Positions 1 through 4,792 of a stretch of DNA of 32,685 nucleotides are shown here, piece by piece (positions within the stretch are counted from its first letter, which is position 1; every line of letters starts with the position of its first letter). A program made the position numbers and the translations under genes. Origin of the DNA: 2-01-FULL-49-17 sp964553025 (GTDB lineage: Bacteria > Patescibacteriota > Minisyncoccia > 2-02-FULL-40-12 > GWA2-44-9); the NCBI GenBank assembly GCA_964553025.1, contig CAZKJF010000001.1:1-32685 (forward strand), given 5' to 3'. Under the pieces are notes generated by a model. The model saw nothing but the letters and a program-made list of their open reading frames with translations, searched no databases and had not been told where the DNA came from.

Positions 1-20
1 TAGAATACCCTTCGTATTCT

Positions 21-105
21 GCGGACGTGGTGGAACTTGGCAGACACACTACCTTGAGGTGGTAGCGCCCGCAAGGGCATGGAGGTTCGAATCCTCTCGT
101 CCGCA
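21..105 (+). tRNA. tRNA-Leu (anticodon GAG)
   Basis: The 7-bp acceptor stem GCGGACG/CGTCCGC closes a cloverleaf with a long variable arm (GCCC-GCAA-GGGC), as expected for a class II tRNA. The anticodon stem CTACC/GGTAG holds loop TTGAGGT, giving anticodon GAG. The T arm carries GGTTCGAATCC. No CCA is encoded after the discriminator A, so the 3' end must be added by a nucleotidyltransferase. It lies four bases before tRNA-Val and is probably co-transcribed with it. Confidence 0.96.
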
Positions 106-109
106 CATT

Positions 110-182
110 GGGCGGTTAGCTCAGTTGGTAGAGCATCTCATTGACGTTGAGAGGGTCAGAGGTTCGAGTCCTCTACCGCCCA
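110..182 (+). tRNA. tRNA-Val (anticodon GAC)
   Basis: Acceptor stem GGGCGGT/ACCGCCC, D arm GCTCAGTTGGTAGAGC, anticodon stem TCTCA/TGAGA with loop TTGACGT (anticodon GAC) and a standard T arm. CCA is not encoded: the discriminator A is followed by CCT. The last two bases already belong to the left arm of the perfect hairpin at 181-224, so the transcript has almost no 3' trailer before the terminator stem. Confidence 0.96.
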
Positions 183-224
183 CCTAAACCAAAAACTCCC
201 GTCCGGGAGTTTTTGGTTTAGGTG
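181..224. terminator. Bidirectional hairpin between convergent tRNA genes
   Basis: Arms 181-201 and 204-224 are perfectly complementary (21 bp, two-base centre). Each arm contains an A5 or T5 run, so either strand yields a GC-rich top (CTCCCG/CGGGAG) followed by a U-run that is itself part of the stem. The arms overlap the end of tRNA-Val and the encoded CCA of tRNA-Phe. It sits where both convergent transcripts should stop. Confidence 0.85.
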
Positions 225-297
225 GTGCCGCGGGAGGGAATTGAACCCCCGACGCCAGCCTCTTCAGGGCTGCGCTCTACCACTGAGCTACCGCGGC
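223..297 (-). tRNA. tRNA-Phe (anticodon GAA), CCA encoded
   Basis: On the minus strand the acceptor stem is GCCGCGG/CCGCGGC, the D arm is GCTCAGTGGTAGAGC, and the anticodon stem CAGCC/GGCTG encloses loop CTGAAGA (anticodon GAA). The discriminator A is followed by an encoded CCA (plus-strand TGGT at 223-226). It is the only one of the six tRNA genes here with an encoded CCA. It converges on tRNA-Val and shares its terminator hairpin. Confidence 0.96.
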
Positions 298-387
298 CTA
301 ACCATACAGATGGTACCATAAATCCAGTAATTTATTCAACTCTTATCCCCGGTTTCTGCTACATATCAACTTATCCTCTTTCAAAAC

Positions 388-432
388 AGTACCGCTATGA
401 TATTATAAATCTATAATATCTAGATCGGTACT
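388..432. promoter_or_regulatory. 45-bp two-part dyad upstream of the HTH gene
   Basis: Two nested inverted repeats share one centre: AGTACCG (388-394) with CGGTACT (426-432), and GATATTATA (399-407) with TATAATATC (412-420). The inner right arm contains a TATAAT box (412-417) that would place a transcription start about 25 bases before the ATG at 449. A dimeric repressor, possibly the HTH product itself, is an inferred user; a dyad left by an inserted element is an alternative. Confidence 0.5.
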
Positions 433-448
433 ATTATTCATCAACAAC

Positions 449-1108
449 ATGCGAAAAGACAAGATAAAAGCATACGAACTTAGACGAGCACGAAAAAGTT
501 ATTCCGAGATTAGCCAGCTCCTGAAAATACCTAAATCAACGCTGACTGGCTGGTTCAAAAACGAAGAATGGTCTCGACAAATCCGAGATGAATTGGGAGC
601 TCTTCAGTCTCTTTCTTATCCAAAAAAACTGGCGGCTATTCAAAAGGCCAACAAAGAACGATGGTCTCAAACACGCCAATCATATCGGAATGCGGCAGAA
701 AAAGAGTTCCCTGAACTCAAAGACAACCCTCTTTTTATTTCTTCGTTAATGCTGTATTGGGGCGAGGGAGACAAAAGCCAAAAAAACAGTCAGCTGCGCA
801 TTGCCAATAGCGATCCGATGATGATTCGAGTGTTCAACAATTTCCTGAAGAGAATATTAAAAGTGCCGCCCAGTAAGATTGGCATGAGGCTGGTCCTGTA
901 TCCGGATCTAAAAGATGAGGTTCAAAAAAACTTCTGGAGTAAGGCGACAGGAATTCCCTTAAATCAGTTCAAAAAATCAGTTGTTATTACAGGAAGGCAC
1001 CCAACTCGACGGCTTTCCTATGGCGTCGGCAACTTATATGTATGCAGCAGAGAGCAAAAAGAAAAAGTATTGACCTGGATTAATCTGTACCAAGAACTTC
1101 TTGCTTAG
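449..1108 (+). CDS. HTH protein with LAGLIDADG-like domain
   Basis: A 219-residue protein. Residues about 8-45 (LRRARKSYSEISQLLKIPKS and on) read as a helix-turn-helix of the resolvase/Homeodomain-like kind. Residues about 100-215 contain LYWGEGDKS, then RIANSDPMMIRVFNNFLKRI, then a FWSKATGIPLNQFKKS stretch. This pattern resembles a single LAGLIDADG-type domain as in homing endonucleases and WhiA-type regulators (family memory, not a search). The acidic GEGD would occupy the metal-binding position. The gene is more AT-rich than its surroundings and sits between tRNA-Phe and tRNA-Gly, a typical place for acquired DNA. Nuclease or transcription factor cannot be decided here. The start at 449 is the first ATG after the dyad and has no clear Shine-Dalgarno site. 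Confidence 0.7.
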   Translation: MRKDKIKAYELRRARKSYSEISQLLKIPKSTLTGWFKNEEWSRQIRDELGALQSLSYPKKLAAIQKANKERWSQTRQSYRNAAEKEFPELKDNPLFISSLMLYWGEGDKSQKNSQLRIANSDPMMIRVFNNFLKRILKVPPSKIGMRLVLYPDLKDEVQKNFWSKATGIPLNQFKKSVVITGRHPTRRLSYGVGNLYVCSREQKEKVLTWINLYQELLA

Positions 1109-1129
1109 AACGTGATTTTGATGTAAAAT
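1101..1129 (+). promoter_or_regulatory. Promoter for tRNA-Gly and following gene
   Basis: TTGCTT (1101-1106), a 17-base spacer and TAAAAT (1124-1129) predict a start near 1136, nine bases before the tRNA. The -35 box overlaps the stop codon of the upstream HTH gene. A second candidate -10, TATAGT at 1136-1141, is less well placed. Confidence 0.5.
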
Positions 1130-1144
1130 ACAGGGTATAGTTTT

Positions 1145-1215
1145 GCGGGTACAGTATATCGGTTGTACATCACCTTGCCAAGGTGAAGGGACGGGTTCGA
1201 TTCCCGTTACCCGCT
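1145..1215 (+). tRNA. tRNA-Gly (anticodon GCC)
   Basis: Acceptor stem GCGGGTA/TACCCGC, anticodon stem TCACC/GGTGA around loop TTGCCAA (anticodon GCC), and T arm ACGGGTTCGATTCCCGT. The discriminator is T and no CCA is encoded. The ATG of the next protein gene begins only three bases after the tRNA ends, so tRNA 3' processing and mRNA 5' formation must be the same event unless an internal promoter exists. Confidence 0.95.
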
Positions 1216-1218
1216 CAG

Positions 1219-1686
1219 ATGTTTGGCATATTCTCAAAAATTACTCGACGTAAAGCTTTAAGCGAGCGGATCGTTAACAGCGAAGCCGGCGTATATCTCT
1301 ATATCCTTTTTCCGATGACGGTCGCCTTTCTCCTTACCTTCATCGGCGCTCGAACCATCAGCCACTTAAGTCCCGACTTTTTCTTGAAAATCGTGCCGGG
1401 GTTGCACGTCCATCATTTCGCATACGGCATTATTGTCCTCTCGGTTTCAGGTTATTTGGCGCTCGTTAATAACGGCCCGGCGGCAACCTACTGGATCGCC
1501 CTGCTCCACGGTCTCGGCCTCGGATTGGCCTTTGACGAATTCGGCATTTGGCTGAAGTTGACGGATGATAGCGCAGCGCGGTGGACATACGACGGCGTAG
1601 CCATTCTGGCCGGGCTGTTCTTAATGCTCATTTCCGCTCGGACCGGATACCTTGCATTATCGCGGTTATTCTCAAAAAAGAGCTGA
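1219..1686 (+). CDS. Small integral membrane protein with HVHHFAYG motif
   Basis: A 155-residue hydrophobic protein with about four membrane segments (near residues 27-48, 66-84, 90-106 and 125-143). Two motifs look functional: HVHHFAYG (63-70) at the start of the second segment and FDEFGIWL (105-112) after the third; closely set His and acidic residues at membrane edges could bind a metal. I recall similar HHxxxG/DEF membrane proteins in other bacteria but do not know a function. The ATG at 1219 is chosen because the frame upstream of it is tRNA-Gly; the gap is only three bases. It is probably transcribed from the tRNA promoter. Confidence 0.75.
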   Translation: MFGIFSKITRRKALSERIVNSEAGVYLYILFPMTVAFLLTFIGARTISHLSPDFFLKIVPGLHVHHFAYGIIVLSVSGYLALVNNGPAATYWIALLHGLGLGLAFDEFGIWLKLTDDSAARWTYDGVAILAGLFLMLISARTGYLALSRLFSKKS

Positions 1687-1730
1687 TATTGACCTCTCAA
1701 AAGGACCTGTTTTAAGGCCTTCCTCGGGTA

Positions 1731-1759
1731 TTGACTTTTTAGGCTATATTTGATATAAT
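1731..1759 (+). promoter_or_regulatory. Strong sigma-70 promoter for the 3D-domain gene
   Basis: TTGACT (1731-1736), 17-base spacer, TATAAT (1754-1759), with TGA directly before the -10 giving an extended -10. The predicted start is near 1766, about 100 bases before the likely ATG, so this gene has a long leader, unlike most in the window. Confidence 0.85.
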
Positions 1760-1765
1760 GTAGCT

Positions 1766-1867
1766 ACAACCTAACGAAGTGCCGTAGAGGTAGAAGTGGC
1801 TTAGTAGGCCATTTTTTGTTTGCAAAAAAGACCTAAAAACCCTTCCCTCCCTGCACTCCCTTGGGCC
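1766..1867 (+). promoter_or_regulatory. Long 5' leader with A/T hairpin
   Basis: The leader contains TAGG (1805-1808) and TTTTTTG (1812-1818) pairing with CAAAAAA (1823-1829) and CCTA (1832-1835): an 11-bp, mostly A-U hairpin with a four-base loop. A TTG at 1820 inside the loop opens the same frame as the protein. No known riboswitch core was recognised. Confidence 0.4.
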
Positions 1868-2425
1868 ATGAATATGATGAAAAAAGCCAGTATCGTTCTT
1901 TTCACCGCTTTGACCGTCATCAGCGCCGCCCCTTCCGCTGATGCTTCCTTGTTTGACTGGATCAGCAACCTGAAGGGTTCTGGCGCCAAGACGCCTGATG
2001 CCACAGCGGCCTGGTCATTCGATACTCTTTATCAGAATATTCAGGGTATCTCCCTTGATCAGACGATGGCTGACGTAAGCGCTGTGACGGCGACGGCAGT
2101 GAACAGCGACAGTAAGAGCTCCTCAAAAACTCAATCTCGAACCATGATCGTTGAGGCCACCGGCTATTCTTCGACGCCGGATCAGACCGACGACAGTCCG
2201 TTCATTACCGCCAAAGGCACGTACGTCCGCGACGGTATCATCGCCGCGAACTTCTTGCCGTTCGGCACGGTCGTGAAAATTCCGGATGTCTTCGGAGACA
2301 AGATCTTCGTCGTCGAGGACCGCATGAACAAGCGTTATACGAATCGTATTGACGTCTGGTTCTCGGACACCCCGTCGGCCCTGAAATTCGGCCTCAAGAC
2401 CGTGAAGATCGAGATTCTCTCGTAA
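1868..2425 (+). CDS. Secreted 3D-domain (double-psi barrel) protein
   Basis: A 185-residue exported protein. Residues 1-27 form a signal peptide (MNMMKK, hydrophobic core, then PSADA before SLFDW). A linker rich in Ser, Thr and Ala follows to about residue 92. Residues 93-183 form a 3D (Asp-Asp-Asp) domain: MIVEATGYSSTPDQTDDSPF, then TAKGTYVRDGIIAAN, LPFGTVVKIPD, and VVEDRMNKRYTNRIDVWF with the conserved acidic residues near 151 and 162. In the family this fold occurs in MltA- and YocH-like peptidoglycan-active enzymes, so cell-wall binding or hydrolysis outside the membrane is inferred. The start at 1868 puts the signal peptide at the N-terminus; ATGs at 1874 and 1877 and an upstream TTG at 1820 are alternatives. 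It is monocistronic between a strong promoter and a hairpin. Confidence 0.85.
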   Translation: MNMMKKASIVLFTALTVISAAPSADASLFDWISNLKGSGAKTPDATAAWSFDTLYQNIQGISLDQTMADVSAVTATAVNSDSKSSSKTQSRTMIVEATGYSSTPDQTDDSPFITAKGTYVRDGIIAANFLPFGTVVKIPDVFGDKIFVVEDRMNKRYTNRIDVWFSDTPSALKFGLKTVKIEILS

Positions 2426-2426
2426 G

Positions 2427-2459
2427 ATCCAAAACCCGCGCTCCGCGCGGGTTTTGGAT
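2427..2459. terminator. Hairpin terminator after the 3D-domain gene
   Basis: Perfect 14-bp arms (2427-2440 and 2446-2459) with a five-base loop start two bases after the stop codon. The T4 run lies inside the right arm and is followed by GGAT, so the stem extends past the U-run, the same design as the other hairpins here. Confidence 0.85.
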
Positions 2460-2487
2460 TGCGCAAATCCATATTTGGTGGTAAAAT
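2459..2487 (+). promoter_or_regulatory. Promoter for tRNA-Arg/tRNA-Lys
   Basis: Extended -10 TGGTAAAAT (2479-2487) with a weak -35 TTGCGC (2459-2464) at 17-base spacing. The -35 touches the end of the preceding terminator stem. The predicted start is near 2494, about 19 bases before tRNA-Arg. Confidence 0.55.
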
Positions 2488-2512
2488 ATATCTTGTTTTC
2501 AGTGAAGCTCCT

Positions 2513-2584
2513 GCACTCGTAGCTTAACGGATAAAGCAGCAGCCTTCGAAGCTGTTGATAGGGGTTCGATTCCCTTCGAGTGCA
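2513..2584 (+). tRNA. tRNA-Arg (anticodon TCG)
   Basis: Acceptor stem GCACTCG/CGAGTGC, short D arm with GGATAA, anticodon stem GCAGC/GCTGT (one G-U pair) around loop CTTCGAA, giving anticodon TCG for CGA/CGG-type codons. T arm GGGGTTCGATTCCC. No CCA is encoded. tRNA-Lys follows after 13 bases. Confidence 0.93.
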
Positions 2585-2597
2585 CACAATTCAATAT

Positions 2598-2670
2598 GCG
2601 CCCGTAGCTCAGTTGGTAGAGCAATTGCCTCTTAAGCAAATGGTCGAAGGTTCGAGTCCTTCCGGGCGCA
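2598..2670 (+). tRNA. tRNA-Lys (anticodon CTT)
   Basis: Acceptor stem GCGCCCG/CGGGCGC, D arm GCTCAGTTGGTAGAGC, anticodon loop CTCTTAA (anticodon CTT). The anticodon stem ATTGC/GCAAA has an A-A mismatch at its outer pair. T arm AGGTTCGAGTCCT. CCA is not encoded. No terminator hairpin is visible directly downstream. Confidence 0.93.
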
Positions 2671-2746
2671 CTAGGGAGTATCTATAGCCATTCAAGATGC
2701 TTACGTATGTCAAACTAAAAAGCCTGTTTGGCGGTGATAAAGTGCG

Positions 2747-3001
2747 ATGCTCTGTAAGAAATACAACTCAATTCTCGTAGATTTCATTCGAGATGATGAG
2801 CACCTGTTAGACGCTGGCTCGGGCCTTTCTGTTATCGATATCCTGATTATAAACGCCTATACCGACAAGGTCCAACAAACACTTTTTGCTCCACAAGTAG
2901 ATGTTATTCGCGGAGTATTATTCGATCTTTTCGCGGTTACCGAGAACGATCCTGGCTCAAAAAGTTATGACCTCAACCGAATGCTTGCGTCACTAGGATA
3001 A
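2747..3001 (+). CDS. Small hypothetical protein, 84 residues
   Basis: An ATG-started frame of 84 residues, MLCKKYNSILVDFIRDDEHL and on, mixed helical in character with SVIDILIINAY in the middle. An in-frame stop three codons upstream fixes the longest start. It has lower GC than the desulfurase it meets, no family that I recognise and no clear Shine-Dalgarno site. It overlaps the 3' end of the convergent cysteine desulfurase gene by 37 bases. A short overlapping frame from the ATG at 2698 (27 codons) could mean a decayed longer gene. It is as likely to be chance as real. Confidence 0.35.
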   Translation: MLCKKYNSILVDFIRDDEHLLDAGSGLSVIDILIINAYTDKVQQTLFAPQVDVIRGVLFDLFAVTENDPGSKSYDLNRMLASLG

Positions 3002-4149
3002 GCGATTCCGTATCGCTTCCGAAGTTCTTTGATCACTTTGGCGAGCGTTTTGACGGTATAATCAACATCGGCTGCGGTGGTTTGGCGGCCGAGCGAAAAG
3101 CGAAGGCCGCCATTGATATATCGGGGAGGGACGCCGATGGCTTTCAAAACATGCGAGGGCTCGACTGCATGGCTCGTGCATGCCGAGCCGCTGCCGGCAT
3201 AGATTCCGTACTTATCAAGCTCAACGAGCACAATCTCGCTTTCCAGGTCGGGAAGAGACACATGGATATTGTTCGGGAGGCGCGCGTCCCCTTCCGGCCC
3301 GCTGATTACAGCTTCCGGAAGATCTCTTTTTATTAATCCAATCATCCGATTGCGCAGCTTCGCTATCTTTTTGTTTCCGGACGGTTTAATTATTTCCGCA
3401 GCCTTGGCCAAACCAGCGATGGCAGGAAGATTTTCCGTACCAGCCCGAAGACCGTATTCTTGGCTGCCGCCAAAGACGATACCGGTCATCGGCGTGCCGC
3501 GGCGGATGAATGTAACACCGATACCGCGTGGGCCGTATATCTTGGAACCATTGAAGGTCAAGAGGTCAACGCCCAGTCGCTGCACATCCATATCCATTAC
3601 TCCGGCTGCCTGACACGCATCAGTGTGAAACAATACCCGGCGGCCGGTTCGCTTGGCATATTCTCTGATAGCCTTGCCGATCTTTGCAATCGGTTGGATA
3701 GTTCCGATTTCGTTGTTCGCATACATGATTGAAACTAGATCAGGCTTTTCTTTTTCAAGAAGCTTTTGAATATCTGTGATATGCACCTGGCCAAGGCGGT
3801 CCACGGGAACATGCGCAAGCCGAGCATGAGTATGGGCCAGCGCCTCGAGCACCGACGGGTGTTCGATGGGAGTTGTCAGCACCACGGGCTTTTTCATGCG
3901 AGAAAGCGCCCCGCGAAGCGCAAGATTATTGGCTTCAGAACCGGAAGCAGTGAAGACGACCTCCATTGATCGCGCGTTTAAAAAACGCGCGATCAATGTT
4001 CGGGCGGCCTCCAACGCTTGGCGAGCCGCCCTACCGGCATCATTGAAAGCAGACGGGTTGCCGGCAAGGCGCGCTGCAGCGTTCATCGCCGAAATCACCC
4101 GCGAATCCACGGGCGTCGCAGCGGCATTGTCGAGATAGATATTTTTCAT
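2965..4149 (-). CDS. iscS: Cysteine desulfurase (IscS/NifS family)
   Basis: PLP enzyme that moves sulfur from cysteine onto its own active-site cysteine and then to acceptors, for Fe-S clusters or tRNA thiolation. It has 394 residues counted from MKNIYLDNAAATP, which matches family N-termini; the frame extends ten codons upstream without homology. Visible: His97 (EHPSV), the HTDACQAAG loop (175-183), the PLP lysine K203 in SKIYGPRG, RAGTEN (235-240), and catalytic Cys324 in GSACTSH, which places it in the class with a long mobile loop. No iscU/sufU scaffold is next to it, so tRNA thiolation is a reasonable inferred role. An extended -10 promoter and leader hairpin precede it. A perfect 16-bp palindrome lies in codons 51-62. 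Confidence 0.95.
   Translation of the reverse strand: MKNIYLDNAAATPVDSRVISAMNAAARLAGNPSAFNDAGRAARQALEAARTLIARFLNARSMEVVFTASGSEANNLALRGALSRMKKPVVLTTPIEHPSVLEALAHTHARLAHVPVDRLGQVHITDIQKLLEKEKPDLVSIMYANNEIGTIQPIAKIGKAIREYAKRTGRRVLFHTDACQAAGVMDMDVQRLGVDLLTFNGSKIYGPRGIGVTFIRRGTPMTGIVFGGSQEYGLRAGTENLPAIAGLAKAAEIIKPSGNKKIAKLRNRMIGLIKRDLPEAVISGPEGDARLPNNIHVSLPDLESEIVLVELDKYGIYAGSGSACTSHAVEPSHVLKAIGVPPRYINGGLRFSLGRQTTAADVDYTVKTLAKVIKELRKRYGIAYPSDASIRLRS
3964..3998. repeat. Perfect 16-bp inverted repeat inside iscS
   Basis: Arms 3964-3979 and 3983-3998 are perfectly complementary around a three-A loop. The outer part reads CATTGATCGCGC, and its GCGCGATCAATG complement recurs exactly in the tig hairpin. 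It encodes residues 51-62 of the desulfurase without breaking the frame. Confidence 0.85.
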
Positions 4150-4158
4150 ATGAAAAAT

Positions 4159-4189
4159 GGCCTTTGAAGGCCGTGTCAATACTATACCA
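4159..4189 (-). promoter_or_regulatory. Extended -10 promoter and leader hairpin of iscS
   Basis: On the minus strand TGGTATAGT (4189-4181) gives a predicted start near 4174, about 25 bases before the ATG at 4149. No good -35 box is seen. Nearly the whole leader is the hairpin GGCCTTCAAAGGCC (4172-4159), followed by ATTTTTC, which resembles a small intrinsic terminator placed right at the start codon. It could end doxX transcripts or attenuate iscS. Confidence 0.5.
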
Positions 4190-4200
4190 CGTTTCTGTAA

Positions 4201-4587
4201 TTAGAGGAAGGTCCGCGATACGCGAGATCGGGGCCAGAACGCGAGCGCCAGCAATGCCGCAATGAGCCCTGTATCACGAACGGCGATTTCGCCAAAGCCA
4301 GCAAAGAATGGGATCACGGCCAGAAACACCGCACCCAGGATGGCGAACGTACTTACAAATAAGTTGGCTACGATAGCTATACCCACTAAGACTTCAAAAG
4401 CACCGAACAAATAAGCCACTCCGTAGCCAGAAAGAGCCACCGAGGACGCAGCCGCCACGAGCCAGGCTGGAATCCATGCGGTCAGCCAATAGCTGGGATG
4501 GATGAACTTATCAATGCCCAGCCACAAAAAAACGAACGCTAAACCAACGCGCAGCAACAAATTGGAATATTGAAGGGACTGCCACAT
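4201..4587 (-). CDS. DoxX-family small membrane protein
   Basis: A 128-residue protein with four predicted membrane helices (about residues 8-25, 38-62, 64-85 and 100-118). The N-terminal LLLRVGLAFVFLWLGIDKFI followed by HPSYW is typical of the DoxX/DoxD-like family, which is linked to redox and quinone processes; the exact function is not known here. The start at 4587 gives a short cytoplasmic lead before the first helix. AT-rich DNA upstream offers weak -10 boxes only (for example CATAAT at 4610-4605), divergent from the strong plus-strand promoter at 4589. iscS follows after 51 bases but seems to have its own promoter. Confidence 0.75.
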   Translation of the reverse strand: MWQSLQYSNLLLRVGLAFVFLWLGIDKFIHPSYWLTAWIPAWLVAAASSVALSGYGVAYLFGAFEVLVGIAIVANLFVSTFAILGAVFLAVIPFFAGFGEIAVRDTGLIAALLALAFWPRSRVSRTFL

Positions 4588-4588
4588 A

Positions 4589-4617
4589 TTGACAGGATTA
4601 ATATATTATGGTATTAT
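4589..4617 (+). promoter_or_regulatory. Near-consensus promoter of the orphan RNA
   Basis: TTGACA (4589-4594), 17-base spacer, extended -10 TGGTATTAT (4609-4617). This is the best -35 in the window. It points into a stretch with no protein gene, ending at the hairpin 4750-4792. Predicted start about 4624. Confidence 0.85.
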
Positions 4618-4623
4618 GATACC

Positions 4624-4792
4624 ATCATGCAGTACTGGGCATTTCGAAGCCCTGTAGCCGCTTGTATTCTTTCCTTCCCGAGAGAATACCCTATTTCCCT
4701 CCATTGTATTACAAGGATGGACTTGGCTACAAGAGCTCCGAATGCTTGGTCCTAACTCAATGGCCCCGCAAAGCGGGGCCATTGAGTTAGGA
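4624..4792 (+). ncRNA. Candidate structured small RNA, about 170 nt
   Basis: No credible plus-strand protein is encoded, yet the stretch has its own strong promoter and ends in a perfect hairpin. The 5' and 3' parts pair over their length: 4634-4643 with 4741-4750 (ten pairs, three of them G-U), 4645-4650 with 4735-4740 (one mismatch), 4653-4659 with 4725-4731 (seven perfect pairs) and 4661-4666 with 4710-4715 (six perfect pairs). An inner hairpin 4667-4672/4681-4686 has an eight-base pyrimidine-rich loop. A large one-sided bulge (4716-4724, GATGGACTT) interrupts the rod. A long rod with a bulged middle recalls 6S RNA, but no diagnostic sequence of 6S, SRP, tmRNA or RNase P RNA was recognised. 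The family is therefore unassigned. Confidence 0.7.
4750..4792. terminator. Perfect 20-bp hairpin shared by the RNA and tig
   Basis: Arms 4750-4769 and 4773-4792 are perfectly complementary with an AAA loop; the core is GGCCCCGC/GCGGGGCC. The tig stop codon (plus-strand TTA, 4787-4789) lies inside the right arm. Neither strand has a U-run after the stem, so termination must rely on stem strength, or the hairpin mainly protects 3' ends. Confidence 0.75.

Noticed and set aside
2123..2587. 154-codon frame opposite the 3D-domain gene
   Set aside because: It is antisense to a recognised protein and runs on through the terminator and tRNA-Arg; a mirror of the real coding frame.
4171..4190. TTGACA-like minus-strand sequence as the iscS -35
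   Set aside because: It lies downstream of the TATAGT box rather than upstream, and 17 bases further on there is no -10.
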